From Candidatus Endomicrobium procryptotermitis (GTDB taxonomy: Bacteria > Elusimicrobiota > Endomicrobiia > Endomicrobiales > Endomicrobiaceae), in contig JAITIP010000037.1 in NCBI GenBank assembly GCA_031279415.1, positions 62,001 to 126,000 of the forward strand: DNA of 64,000 bases. The letters are read 5' to 3'. Both the position numbers and the translations under genes were made by a program. Each line of letters starts with the position of its first letter. Position 1 is the first letter of the stretch. The notes under the pieces are model-generated. The model searched no databases. It was not told the origin of the DNA and worked only from the letters and a program-made list of their open reading frames with translations. Of the stretch, positions 1 through 8,550 are shown piece after piece.

Positions 1-1
1 A

Positions 2-1222
2 AACGGAAAAGAAGTAGGTGAATTAAACGAAGGAGATGAAGGCGAAATTATTCTTTCGCAGACTCCGTTTTACGCCGAATCCGGCGGTCAAAGCGCGGAT
101 AAGGGCAAAATATTTATGCCTTCTTTTAACGCTGAAGCTGAAGTGTATGACGTTTTTAAGCCCATAGGAAATTTGTTTGTTCATAAAATAAAAATTTTAA
201 AAAGTTGTTTTAGAAAAGAAATCGAAATTCTTTCTATTATAGACAAAAAGCACCGACTTCAGATTCAGCGTCATCACACAGCGACCCATCTTCTTCATAA
301 AGCTTTAAGAGAATTGTTAGGTGGACATATTACGCAGGCAGGTTCTTTGGTTACGTCGGATTATCTGCGTTTTGATTTTACCCATTTTTCTGCGATAAAA
401 AAAGACGATTTAAAAAAAATCGAGAGCAATATTAACGCCGTAATAAGAGCAGATACTCCAGTATGCATCGCAAATATGACGATAAATGAAGCAAGAAATG
501 CAGGAGCTACGGCATTATTTGGCGAAAAGTACGGCGATATTGTCAGGACGGTTTCTGTAAAAAATGAGGATGGAAACTCAAATTATTCTATGGAACTCTG
601 CGGCGGAACGCATATTTCAAGAACAGGAGAGATAGGATTCTTAAAAATTCTTTCCGAATCTTCCGCAGCAGCAGGTATAAGACGCATAGAAGCAGTTGCG
701 GGAGAAGCAGCCGAACTTTATGTTTCCGAACAGGAACGCAGTTATCAAAAAATATTGGAATTATTTAATGTTTCAAAAACCGATTTAATGATAAAAATAC
801 AAAAATATTTTGACGATTATAAAAAGCTTGAACAAGAGCTTAACTCGTTAAAAAGTCTTTTAATATCTAGCGAAATAGATAATTACGTTAAAAACGTAAA
901 AGAAGTCAAAGGTTTCAAATTTTTGTCTTTATCAGTTGGCGGACAAGACGTTAAGTCGCTTAGGGAAATATCCGACAAAATCAAAGAAAAAATCGGCTCT
1001 ATAATTTTAATAATCGTTTCTATAAACGAAGGCATAGCCTCTTTTATAATTTCAGCAACCCAAGATTACGTTAAAAAAGGAGTAAATGCAGGAAAAATTG
1101 CAAAATCTTTTTCATCCGCTATAAACGGTTCCGGAGGTGGAAAACCTGACTTTGCGCAAGGCGGTTCAAAAGACATTACAAAAATTAATGAAGTCATAAA
1201 AAACGCCGACAAATACTTATAA
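2..1222 (+). CDS. alaS: alanyl-tRNA synthetase, C-terminal part (5' end outside window)
   Basis: The frame is open from base 2, so the gene enters from the left edge; the first internal Met at 116 is not the real start. About 406 residues are present. They begin in the editing domain (TPFYAESGGQ, encoded near 62-92). The editing-site zinc ligands are visible as HTATHLLH (near 275-298) and CGGTH (near 600-614). The C-terminal DHHA1/C-Ala region carries GSGGGKPDFAQGG near 1128. The enzyme charges tRNA-Ala with alanine and clears Ser/Gly mischarging. The catalytic aminoacylation domain lies outside the window. No terminator is evident before the next gene, 43 bp downstream. Confidence 0.97.
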   Translation, partial: NGKEVGELNEGDEGEIILSQTPFYAESGGQSADKGKIFMPSFNAEAEVYDVFKPIGNLFVHKIKILKSCFRKEIEILSIIDKKHRLQIQRHHTATHLLHKALRELLGGHITQAGSLVTSDYLRFDFTHFSAIKKDDLKKIESNINAVIRADTPVCIANMTINEARNAGATALFGEKYGDIVRTVSVKNEDGNSNYSMELCGGTHISRTGEIGFLKILSESSAAAGIRRIEAVAGEAAELYVSEQERSYQKILELFNVSKTDLMIKIQKYFDDYKKLEQELNSLKSLLISSEIDNYVKNVKEVKGFKFLSLSVGGQDVKSLREISDKIKEKIGSIILIIVSINEGIASFIISATQDYVKKGVNAGKIAKSFSSAINGSGGGKPDFAQGGSKDITKINEVIKNADKYL

Positions 1223-1265
1223 ATTTAAGCATACCCGATTTAAATATAATTGAATTGGAAATTAT

Positions 1266-3188
1266 ATGAACGAAAAAAATATGGATTTTTTTATTGGAAA
1301 ACTTCTTGAGCAGGCAGGTATTAAATTTGAATACCAGGGGAGTAAAATTAAAGAGATTTCTGAATCTTTGAGAACGGCTTCTAAAAGAAATTCTAAACAT
1401 GCAGGCAGACCTGAGTTTACTGCAAAAGTCAACGATTTTATTTTAGTAGGTGAGGATAAAGCGACTGTTGATTTACAGGCAAAATATGTTGACGATACCA
1501 AACAGCAATTATCTATCCAAATAAAAGATATAACAAAATACGCTGAAAACGGCGCGTTGCATTATGCAAGACATATTGTTGAAAACACTAATTTTAAAAA
1601 AGTTTTTGCTTTTGGTTGTTCAGGAGATAAAAGACACTATAAAATCCGACCGATTTTTGTGGATAAAAACGGCAAATATACATTATTAAAAGAAGTTAAT
1701 AATTTTGAAAATTTTAATTCCGAAAATATAAATCGTTACTATCGCGAACAAGTTTTACGCGAAGAACCAAAAGAAGTCACGGAATTGAAAGATATTTTAA
1801 ACCGTGCAAAAAGACTGCATGAAGATTTAAGAAATTACGCCCAGCTTAGCGATACGGAAAAACCGTTGGTTGTTTCCGCAATTTTACTTTCACTAAACGA
1901 GCATTATGAAGACCAGCAAGGTTTTATAAATACTTTAATATGCGATAAAGTTAAAAGTGACGGACAAAAAATATACGAGGCGGTTTCTTCTCATATGCAG
2001 AGAGTGCAGGTAGAACCGCAAGTAAAATTACAACAGGTTCTTGCTCAATTTAATATTATTAAAACCCGCGTTATCTTAAGCGACTATAATAAAAAGCTCG
2101 GCAAAACTCCTTTGCGTTATTTTACAGAATATCTAAAAGAATATGTTATCGCTTATACAAAAGCTAATTCGCCAGAGGATGTTTTAGGCAGGTTTTACGG
2201 CGAATTTATGAAGTATAGCGGCGGAGATGGGCAAACGTTAGGTGTCGTGCTTACTCCGTCTCATATTACAGAATTGTTTTGTGATTTAGTGGATATTAAA
2301 GCAAAGGATATAGTTTTTGATCCATGCTGTGGAACAGGCGGTTTTCTTATAGCTGGACTGCATAAAATGCTTAAACAAGCAAAAACAAAAGAGCAAAAAG
2401 AAAATATAAAGAAAAATCAAATATACGGCGTGGAATTAAGGGACGATATGTTTTCTATAGCCACTACAAATATGATTTTAAGAGGTGATGGAAAAAGTAA
2501 TTTAATATGTGCTGATTTTTTACAACAAGAAACACAAAAATTGCGCAAGAAAAATTTTAGTGTCGGTTTTATGAATCCGCCGTATTCGCAAAGCAAAAAT
2601 AAAGAAACTGCGCATTTATCTGAAATAAATTTTATTTCTCGCTTGCTCAATAGTATGGCAGACGAAGCTCGTGTAGTAGTTATAGTTCCTCAAAGTGCGA
2701 TGGTTGGCAAGACAAAAGAAGATAAATTAGTAAAAGTTGAAATTTTAAAACGTCATACATTGCAAGGCGTTATTACTCTTAATAAAAATACTTTTTACCG
2801 CATAGGCACAAACGCTTGCATAGCTGTTTTTACAGCTCATAAACCGCACTCGGCTGACGACTATGTAAAATTTATCAACTTTGAAGACGACGGGTTTGAA
2901 GTCAATAAACATATAGGATTAATTGAAACGGAAAGAGCCAAAGAAAAGAAACGTCGTTTATTAGAATGTTGGCGGCACAATAAAGACGCAGAAAGCAAGT
3001 TTATGGTTAAAACAAAAATTGAAGCTGAAGACGAATGGCTGCACAGTTTTTATTATTTTAACGACGAGATACCAACAGACACCGAATTTGAAAAGACAAT
3101 GGCCGATTATTTGACTTTTGAGTTTAATATGATAGCTCACGGACGCGGTTATTTGTTTGGGTTTGAAGACAGGATAGAGAATGAATAA
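1266..3188 (+). CDS. BcgI-like type IIB restriction-methylation subunit (nuclease + N6-adenine methylase)
   Basis: 640 residues, close to the A subunit of BcgI (about 72 kDa). The N-terminal ~180 residues are not methylase and hold a PD-(D/E)XK-like pattern: PE at 49-50, D57, and EDK at 63-65. The methylase part has the HsdM-type order: a helical region, the SAM-binding motif DPCCGTGGF near residue 353, and the catalytic motif NPPY near 437. In this family one polypeptide carries both cleavage and adenine methylation and needs a separate specificity subunit. The next two reading frames supply that subunit; the first overlaps this gene by 8 bp (ATGAATAA), implying translational coupling. The exact enzyme class is inferred from layout and length. 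A type I-like M subunit is the alternative, but no HsdR is nearby. Confidence 0.8.
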   Translation: MNEKNMDFFIGKLLEQAGIKFEYQGSKIKEISESLRTASKRNSKHAGRPEFTAKVNDFILVGEDKATVDLQAKYVDDTKQQLSIQIKDITKYAENGALHYARHIVENTNFKKVFAFGCSGDKRHYKIRPIFVDKNGKYTLLKEVNNFENFNSENINRYYREQVLREEPKEVTELKDILNRAKRLHEDLRNYAQLSDTEKPLVVSAILLSLNEHYEDQQGFINTLICDKVKSDGQKIYEAVSSHMQRVQVEPQVKLQQVLAQFNIIKTRVILSDYNKKLGKTPLRYFTEYLKEYVIAYTKANSPEDVLGRFYGEFMKYSGGDGQTLGVVLTPSHITELFCDLVDIKAKDIVFDPCCGTGGFLIAGLHKMLKQAKTKEQKENIKKNQIYGVELRDDMFSIATTNMILRGDGKSNLICADFLQQETQKLRKKNFSVGFMNPPYSQSKNKETAHLSEINFISRLLNSMADEARVVVIVPQSAMVGKTKEDKLVKVEILKRHTLQGVITLNKNTFYRIGTNACIAVFTAHKPHSADDYVKFINFEDDGFEVNKHIGLIETERAKEKKRRLLECWRHNKDAESKFMVKTKIEAEDEWLHSFYYFNDEIPTDTEFEKTMADYLTFEFNMIAHGRGYLFGFEDRIENE

Positions 3189-3723
3189 TTTATCAGATAG
3201 AAAATGGAAAGAATTTATTGTTGAAGATTTATTTTGTAATATCTCCAATTCAAAAGCATATCACAAAACTAATCTTTGCGAAACTAAGCGAGGCATCGCT
3301 TATATCAGCCGGACAAATTTAAATAATGGATTTGAAGCAATAGTTTCAAATAACAGTTTTAAATCTAATCCAAAAAACTCAATAGTTTTCGGCGCTGAGA
3401 ACGCTTCTTTTTTTTATGAGCCGTTTGAGTATATTACAGGAAATAAAATGTATGTAATTTCTGATGAGAGAATAAACAAATATAACGGGCTGTTTATTCA
3501 AAAAATGCTAAACAAAAGCGTTGAAAATTGTGGTTTTGGTTATGGTAAAGGTTTAATTGGTACAAGAGTGAAGAAACGGTCAATTTGTTTGCCAGTTGAC
3601 GATAGCGGCGAACCAGACTGGCAGTTTATGACTGATTACATGAAATCCAAAGAACAAAAATTAATCAAACGCTATGAAACATATTTAAGTAAAATAAATG
3701 TTGGGGGGGGGGGGGGTAAATAA
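3181..3723 (+). CDS. specificity subunit, N-terminal half (BcgI-B/HsdS-like), truncated at poly-G
   Basis: 180 residues holding one target-recognition half-domain. It opens with RKWKEFIVEDLF and ends with the family phrase LPVDDSGEPDWQFMTDYM and a coiled-coil-like tail, typical of BcgI-type specificity proteins. The frame runs into 14 consecutive G, giving five glycines, a lysine and a stop. Removing one G (or adding two) would fuse this frame to the next and give a 340-residue protein, about the size of the BcgI B subunit (39 kDa). As written, only a one-domain protein is made. In the NgoAV type I system, a poly-G-truncated HsdS still works as a dimer with a new specificity, so this form may be functional. 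Confidence 0.8.
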   Translation: MNNLSDRKWKEFIVEDLFCNISNSKAYHKTNLCETKRGIAYISRTNLNNGFEAIVSNNSFKSNPKNSIVFGAENASFFYEPFEYITGNKMYVISDERINKYNGLFIQKMLNKSVENCGFGYGKGLIGTRVKKRSICLPVDDSGEPDWQFMTDYMKSKEQKLIKRYETYLSKINVGGGGGK

Positions 3724-4204
3724 TCGTCCTGTATGGCGCGAATTTCAGATTGGCGGCTTGTTTACTGTTGAGCGAGGCAAAAGGCTTATCAATTCAAATC
3801 GCAAAACAGGAAATCTTGCCTATTATTCAGCCGCTGAAAGTAATAATGGGTTAACTGATTTTATAAATAATCCGTTATTTACTACTGCAAATAAGCTTAT
3901 ACACACCACTTTTGGCGATGTATATTATGTAAAAAATAAATTCACGGCAAGCGATGAAATAACAATTCTTGACAATGAAAAACTTAATCGTTATGTCGGT
4001 TTATTTTTAAGTAAGGTTATGAATAATAATAAAAATAAATTTGCTTTTGGCTATAAGGCTTTTACAGAACGAGTAAAAAGACAAACAATTCTTATTCCTG
4101 TAGATAACAATGGCAACCCAGACTATGCGTATATGGAAAATTATATGCGTAATATAGAAATCAAAAAAATTTCTCAATATGTTAAATTTTTAAAGTATAA
4201 TTAA
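3698..4204 (+). CDS. specificity subunit, C-terminal half (BcgI-B/HsdS-like), separated by poly-G
   Basis: 168 residues in a different frame from the first half. The nominal ATG at 3698 sits just before the G run and has no ribosome-binding site, so independent translation is doubtful; the frame is best read as the second half of the gene starting at 3181. It repeats the same architecture: RPVWREFQIGGLFTVERGKR at the start, then a recognition domain, then IPVDNNGNPDYAYMENYM near the end. The two halves are therefore tandem recognition domains, as expected for a protein that reads a bipartite DNA site. In the 13-G state it would be residues ~175-340 of the full subunit. Confidence 0.78.
   Translation: MLGGGGVNNRPVWREFQIGGLFTVERGKRLINSNRKTGNLAYYSAAESNNGLTDFINNPLFTTANKLIHTTFGDVYYVKNKFTASDEITILDNEKLNRYVGLFLSKVMNNNKNKFAFGYKAFTERVKRQTILIPVDNNGNPDYAYMENYMRNIEIKKISQYVKFLKYN
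3703..3716. repeat. poly-G tract of 14, probable slipped-strand phase switch
   Basis: Fourteen consecutive G lie exactly at the junction between the two halves of the specificity gene. Such a run is strikingly out of composition for this AT-rich DNA. Counting frames: 14 G leaves the halves out of frame, while 13 or 16 G would join them. Homopolymer runs of this size are classic slipped-strand mispairing sites. A sequencing or consensus error in the run length cannot be excluded. Confidence 0.85.
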
Positions 4205-4234
4205 TAGAGCTGCGGTGTAGTTTAGGAGGTAATT

Positions 4235-4777
4235 ATGTCAAAATACATTTCTTTGACGGCAATAGGCAAAGACAAACCCGGTCTTGTAAGCACGATCGCA
4301 AAAGTATTATATGAATATAAATGCAATATAGAAGAGTCAACAATGACGATTCTTCACGGCCAATTCGCGATGATACTTATACTAAGCTTTCCTCAAGATA
4401 CAAATATAAAGAGTCTATATTCCACACTTCAAAAGTCGGCTAAGTCACTTGGAATGTCTTTCTCGTATACGCCGCTTTTGTCGTTTACGCCGAAAAAACA
4501 AAAATCTTCCGCGGCGTATATAATATCTGTTTATGGTGCGGACAAACCGGGTATAGTTTATAATTTAAGTTCTTTTCTTGTACAATATAAAATAAATATC
4601 ACGGACGTGCAGACAACTTTATCCAAAAGCAAAGGCAAAAAGACTTATATTATGATTATTGAAGTGGAAATTCCCAAAAAGGTATCCGTGGAAAAAATTA
4701 AAAATAGACTTTCGGATTTGGCGCAATATCTCAATGTCGCGGTATCGGTCAACCGGGCGGAATCGGCAGAGATATAG
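4235..4777 (+). CDS. double ACT-domain protein (GcvR-like)
   Basis: 180 residues with two ACT domains. Each starts with a Gly/Asp-Lys-Pro-Gly turn: GKDKPGLVSTIAKVLYEYK near residue 11 and GADKPGIVYNLSSFL near 100. GcvR-type proteins of this length bind amino acids and act as regulators without a DNA-binding domain. A good ribosome-binding site (AGGAGGT) precedes the ATG. The last base of the TAG stop is the first base of the downstream deformylase GTG, so the two are probably co-translated. The ligand cannot be told from sequence. Confidence 0.8.
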   Translation: MSKYISLTAIGKDKPGLVSTIAKVLYEYKCNIEESTMTILHGQFAMILILSFPQDTNIKSLYSTLQKSAKSLGMSFSYTPLLSFTPKKQKSSAAYIISVYGADKPGIVYNLSSFLVQYKINITDVQTTLSKSKGKKTYIMIIEVEIPKKVSVEKIKNRLSDLAQYLNVAVSVNRAESAEI

Positions 4778-5271
4778 TGGCTATTTTAGACATAATAACT
4801 ATTCCGGATTCTTTGCTTAAACAGGTATCGTTTCCAGTAAACGATATTACCGAAGATATTTGCGAACTTGCGGAAAATATGCGTCTGACCATGCTTGCCC
4901 ACAAAGGCTGCGTAGGAATTGCCGCCGTTCAGGTAGGCTTTTTGACAAGGATTATAATAGTTGACGTTTCGCTCAGTGAAAAGTCTCATAGAAGTTCAGG
5001 AACATTAATCATGATAAATCCACAGATAACTTATTCTTCGGGAAAAATAAGTTCCAGAGAAGGCTGTCTGAGTGTTCCTGACTTTATAGGAAACGTCATG
5101 AGAAAAAAGAAAATAGAAGTCGATTATATGGATTTGGACGGACAAAAGAGACATTTAAAAACCGATGGTTATGAAGCGGTCTGCATACAGCACGAAATAG
5201 ACCATTTGGATGGAAAAGTTTTTCTCGACAGAGTAACATCTTTAAAAACAGATATTTTTAGAAGACAGTGA
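4777..5271 (+). CDS. def: peptide deformylase
   Basis: 164 residues carrying all three family motifs: GIAAVQVG (motif 1, normally GLAAPQVG), EGCLSVP (motif 2, with the metal-binding Cys) and QHEIDHLDG (motif 3, HExxH-type metal ligands). It removes the formyl group from the N-terminal methionine of nascent proteins in the cytoplasm. The start is a GTG that shares its first base with the upstream stop codon (TAGTG), which fits the family's N-terminus. The Val in motif 1 replaces the usual Pro, a variable position. Confidence 0.96.
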   Translation: MAILDIITIPDSLLKQVSFPVNDITEDICELAENMRLTMLAHKGCVGIAAVQVGFLTRIIIVDVSLSEKSHRSSGTLIMINPQITYSSGKISSREGCLSVPDFIGNVMRKKKIEVDYMDLDGQKRHLKTDGYEAVCIQHEIDHLDGKVFLDRVTSLKTDIFRRQ

Positions 5272-5281
5272 AAAATATCTG
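5249..5281 (+). other. inverted repeat spanning the def stop codon
   Basis: A perfect 11-bp AT-rich inverted repeat (cagatattttt / aaaaatatctg) with an 11-base loop surrounds the TGA of the deformylase gene, just ahead of the tRNA. There is no following T run, so it is not a standard intrinsic terminator. It might act as an RNA processing or stability element between mRNA and tRNA. Confidence 0.45.
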
Positions 5282-5303
5282 TCTGCAATACATTGATTTT
5301 TGT

Positions 5304-5376
5304 ACGCCTATAGCTTAATTGGATAGAGCACCGGCCTCCGGAGCCGGTGATTCCGGTTCAAGTCCGGATAGGCGTG
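5304..5376 (+). tRNA. tRNA-Arg (anticodon CCG)
   Basis: A complete cloverleaf folds by eye. The acceptor stem ACGCCTA/TAGGCGT pairs fully and is followed by a G discriminator. The D arm is GCTT...GAGC. The anticodon arm CCGGC-CTCCGGA-GCCGG has CCG at positions 34-36. The T arm is TCCGG-TTCAAGT-CCGGA. It reads the rare arginine codon CGG. CCA is not encoded, which agrees with the CCA-adding enzyme at 16055-17503. Confidence 0.96.
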
Positions 5377-5415
5377 AATTAAAATATATTTGTGTTTGTC
5401 TTTTTCAAATTATAA

Positions 5416-5862
5416 ATGAAAACGGTTATTCAGAGAGTTAAAAAAGCTTCTGTTAGAATAGAAAGCGGGGAAAAAAGAGAGATTGCCGAAGGGTTGGTTA
5501 TTCTGGCTGCTTTCGGAAAAAATGATACGCAGCAAATATGCTGCAAAATTTTTGATAAAATAATGAATCTCAGGATATTTTCAAACGACTGCGGGAAATT
5601 TGATTACTCTCTGCATGATATAAAAGGCGATCTTTTAATTATTTCCCAATTCACGCTTTATGGAAATTGTAAAAAAGGCAAAAGACCGGATTTTAATGAA
5701 GCAGCTTCTTATGAGCATGGGAAAAAACTTTACGAAAAATTTTTAAGTATCGCAAAAAGTTCGGGACTTAAAGTTGAAAATGGCGAGTTCGGTGCCGATA
5801 TGCTTGTTGAAATACATAATGACGGTCCTGTTACAATAATCGTAGATTCGGAAAACATATGA
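5416..5862 (+). CDS. dtd: D-aminoacyl-tRNA deacylase
   Basis: 148 residues, the normal family length. It has the Gly-cisPro-type motif as NDGPVTIIVDS near the C-terminus and the partner motif SQFTLYG in the middle. Dtd hydrolyses D-amino acids (and mischarged Gly) from tRNA, recycling the tRNA. The ATG at 5416 opens the conserved MKTVIQRVKKASV start, but there is no strong ribosome-binding site. Its TGA overlaps the ATG of the following radical SAM gene (ATGA). Confidence 0.95.
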   Translation: MKTVIQRVKKASVRIESGEKREIAEGLVILAAFGKNDTQQICCKIFDKIMNLRIFSNDCGKFDYSLHDIKGDLLIISQFTLYGNCKKGKRPDFNEAASYEHGKKLYEKFLSIAKSSGLKVENGEFGADMLVEIHNDGPVTIIVDSENI

Positions 5863-6740
5863 ATATTGAAGTAAAAATTGAAAAGCTTTACTCCATGATG
5901 GATAAATGCGAAATATGTCCCAGAAAATGCGGAGTAAACAGAAACGGCAGACAGACGGGTATTTGCAAAACTGGAAATAAAATTTTAATTTCAAGTTATA
6001 ATGTTCATATGGGTGAGGAACCGCCCATTACGGGCAAGAATGGTTCGGGTACAATTTTTTTTACGAACTGTACTTTAAAATGTGTTTTTTGTCAGAACTA
6101 CCCCATAAGCCAGATGGGAAACGGCAAAGAAGTTTCTGTTGTAGAGCTTGCGGATATAATGATTGAACTGCAAAATGAGGGAGTTCATAATATAAATTTT
6201 GTTACGCCTACTCATTACAGTCCCCAAATATCTGAAGCGGTTTGCAAGGCAAGAAACAAAGGTTTGAAAGTTCCGATAGTTTTTAATTGCAGCGGTTACG
6301 AAAGGGTTGAGGTTATAAAATTGCTTGAAGATATAGTTGACATTTATCTTCCAGACATAAAATATTCAGATAATAAAACGGCGTTAAAATACAGCGGCAT
6401 AAAAGATTATGTCGAAGTAAACCGTGCGGCACTGAAGGAAATGGTAAGACAGAAAGGTCTTTTAAAAATTAATAATGATGCAATAGCCGAAAGCGGAGTT
6501 TTAATCAGGCATATGGTATTGCCGGGAAATGTTGAGAATACAAAAAAATCTTTGGAATTTATAGCTAATGAACTTTCACCGCAGACTTTTATAAGTCTTA
6601 TGTCTCAATATCACCCTGCTTATAAGTCTTATGATTACAAGGAACTGTCAAGAATTATTACGGCAGATGAATATGAAGAAGCTCTTGTTTGTATTGAAAA
6701 ATTAAATTTTGAAAATGGTTGGCAACAGGAACAGCAATGA
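5859..6740 (+). CDS. radical SAM protein, PflX/COG1313-like
   Basis: 293 residues. The radical SAM cluster motif is C71-TLK-C75-VF-C78. Four more cysteines lie in the N-terminal segment (C17, C20, C24, C36), as in COG1313/PflX proteins, where the phrase GEEPPITGKNGSGTIFF is also typical. The enzyme should use a 4Fe-4S cluster and SAM to generate a radical; the substrate is unknown. It overlaps dtd upstream and the Memo-like gene downstream by 4 bp each (ATGA), so all three are probably co-translated. The pairing with Memo recalls the AmmeMemoRadiSam systems, although the third partner (AMMECR1) is not seen here. Confidence 0.85.
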   Translation: MNIEVKIEKLYSMMDKCEICPRKCGVNRNGRQTGICKTGNKILISSYNVHMGEEPPITGKNGSGTIFFTNCTLKCVFCQNYPISQMGNGKEVSVVELADIMIELQNEGVHNINFVTPTHYSPQISEAVCKARNKGLKVPIVFNCSGYERVEVIKLLEDIVDIYLPDIKYSDNKTALKYSGIKDYVEVNRAALKEMVRQKGLLKINNDAIAESGVLIRHMVLPGNVENTKKSLEFIANELSPQTFISLMSQYHPAYKSYDYKELSRIITADEYEEALVCIEKLNFENGWQQEQQ

Positions 6741-7525
6741 AAAGAACAATGCGTTTTGGAAATTGGTATCCAAACAATGAGGAAGAAATAAAAAGATATA
6801 TCCCCGAAGTCAAAGACAAAAAAAATGCTGTGGGAATAGTGTCACCTCATGCAGGCTGGATATATTCGGGAAAAACCGCAGGAATTACTTTTGCAAGCTG
6901 CGATATTTGCGAAACGTATGTGATACTTTGCCCCAGCCATACCGGACTTGGCAGCGAAATAGCGGTTTATCCTTCGGGAACATGGGAAACGCCTACGGGT
7001 GATTTAGAAATTGACTATGAACTTGCAAAACTTATAGTTCAAAATTCAAAGTATGCAGAATTTGACGATACGGCGCATGCTATGGAACATTCCATAGAGG
7101 TTCAGCTTCCTTTTATCAAAGCCGTAAATCCCAAAGCCAAAATAGTTCCACTTTGTCTTATAGCGGCTGATTATAATAAATGCGCCGATTTGGCGCAGGC
7201 GATTTATAAGGCTTCATGCAGCCACACTGCAAAAATCTGTGTAACTGCTTCTACGGATATGAGTCATTATTCCAACGCCTCAATCGCTAAAATATGCGAC
7301 GACTATGCGATAAAAGAAATTATGCGGCTTGATGGAAAGAGTTTATTGAAAGTCGTTGAGGAGAAAAATATAAGTATGTGCGGAGTATCTCCGACTGCTT
7401 CGATGCTTTTATATTCGAAATTAGCTGGTGCGCAAAAAGCGGAACTTTTAAAATATTCGAATTCCGGAGAAATAACCGGGGATTTCAGCGAAGTTGTTGG
7501 TTATGCTGGCATGGTAATTTATTGA
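6737..7525 (+). CDS. Memo-family protein (AmmeMemoRadiSam system protein B)
   Basis: 262 residues from the ATG at 6737, which overlaps the preceding stop (ATGA) and is preferred over a TTG 18 bp upstream. The start MKRTMRFGNWYPNNEEE and the phrases SPHAGWIYSG, CPSHTGLG, HAMEHSIEVQLPF and STDMSHY are diagnostic of the Memo family. These proteins share a metal-binding fold with class III extradiol dioxygenases, with two His and one Cys in the active-site pocket. Human MEMO1 binds copper and iron, but the bacterial role is undefined. Coupling to a radical SAM gene suggests a shared redox or modification pathway. Confidence 0.88.
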   Translation: MKRTMRFGNWYPNNEEEIKRYIPEVKDKKNAVGIVSPHAGWIYSGKTAGITFASCDICETYVILCPSHTGLGSEIAVYPSGTWETPTGDLEIDYELAKLIVQNSKYAEFDDTAHAMEHSIEVQLPFIKAVNPKAKIVPLCLIAADYNKCADLAQAIYKASCSHTAKICVTASTDMSHYSNASIAKICDDYAIKEIMRLDGKSLLKVVEEKNISMCGVSPTASMLLYSKLAGAQKAELLKYSNSGEITGDFSEVVGYAGMVIY

Positions 7526-7544
7526 GGCGGTAAGGTAAAAAATA

Positions 7545-7880
7545 ATGTTTTGGAAATACGGTGTTGTAATAATGCTTAACACATTTTTGGGTCCAGGAAT
7601 AGGACAGTTGATGCTCAAGAGATTTAAAAAAGGATTTATAATATTGGCGATAGCTTTGCTTTTGCTTGTAATAATGTCATTAATTTTGATTTTTTCTGTT
7701 GATTCTTCATCTGTTCCGTCAGATTTTGCTTCGATGAAAATATTTGCAAAAGAGCTGATAACTCAAAACGCGAGAAAACTTAAATTGATAAATTATGTGC
7801 TTATGATATTGTGGGCATATTCCTATGCCGACATAGTTATGAGTATAGTTGAAGAGCGTAACAAAAATGCGGCAAAATAA
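7545..7880 (+). CDS. small membrane protein, TM2-like
   Basis: 111 residues, no certain family. Hydrophobic segments lie at about 5-22, 31-52 and 84-103. The stretch GPGIGQLMLKRFKKGFII resembles the turn between helices of TM2-domain proteins (Gly-x-Gly-Gln-x-x-Leu then Lys/Arg-Gly). A 14-bp overlap with the next gene suggests co-translation. Function unknown. Confidence 0.65.
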   Translation: MFWKYGVVIMLNTFLGPGIGQLMLKRFKKGFIILAIALLLLVIMSLILIFSVDSSSVPSDFASMKIFAKELITQNARKLKLINYVLMILWAYSYADIVMSIVEERNKNAAK

Positions 7881-8550
7881 GAAAAATGATGTCTTTGTTA
7901 CTGTTAAGCAAATGCGCGATATTGATGACAGGACGTCTGCTGAGTATGGAATTTCTTCGTTGATATTAATGGAAAACGCCGGTCAAGCCACGGCACGCGA
8001 AGCGCAAAAGGCGTTAAAAAAAATGAAAAATAGAAATGTTGCAGTTGTCTGTGGCAGTGGAAACAACGGCGGCGATGGATTTGTCGCTGCAAGATATCTG
8101 CTTGATAAAGGTTTTAATGTAAGCGTCGTAGTGACGAAATCTCCTGAGTTTTTTAAAGGAGACTGCAAAATAAATTTTGATATTTTGAAAAAACTTAATG
8201 CATATATTTCTTTTTCACATGCACATATAAAAAAAGCAGGGCTTATTATCGATGCCGTTTTAGGAACGGGCGTAAGCGGTACGGTTAAAGGTGCTGCGGC
8301 AAAAGTTATAAATGCTATAAATAAGGCAAAAGCTTATAAAATTTCCGTTGACATTCCTTCTGGAATGGATGGTGGAAGTGGCGAAATTGCCGGCAGCGTG
8401 GTCAATGCTGACAAAACGGTGACTTTTGCTTTTCCTAAGAAAGCTTTTAAAAATAAATCTGCACGGCAGTATACGGGAAAAATCACAGTTGCCGATATAG
8501 GTATTCCAAAAATTGTCTCAAAGGAAATAATGGAAAATGAAAAAAATTAA
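7867..8550 (+). CDS. nnrE: NAD(P)H-hydrate epimerase (YjeF N-domain)
   Basis: 227 residues from the ATG at 7867, chosen over a TTG at 7849. It contains CGSGNNGGDGFVAARYL and DAVLGTGVSG, the nucleotide-binding signatures of YjeF N-terminal domains, and SVDIPSGMDG. The enzyme interconverts the R and S epimers of hydrated NAD(P)H so that the dehydratase can repair them. Only the epimerase domain is present; many bacteria have an epimerase-dehydratase fusion, so the dehydratase must be encoded elsewhere if it exists. The stop overlaps the next gene by 14 bp. Confidence 0.92.
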   Translation: MRQNKKNDVFVTVKQMRDIDDRTSAEYGISSLILMENAGQATAREAQKALKKMKNRNVAVVCGSGNNGGDGFVAARYLLDKGFNVSVVVTKSPEFFKGDCKINFDILKKLNAYISFSHAHIKKAGLIIDAVLGTGVSGTVKGAAAKVINAINKAKAYKISVDIPSGMDGGSGEIAGSVVNADKTVTFAFPKKAFKNKSARQYTGKITVADIGIPKIVSKEIMENEKN

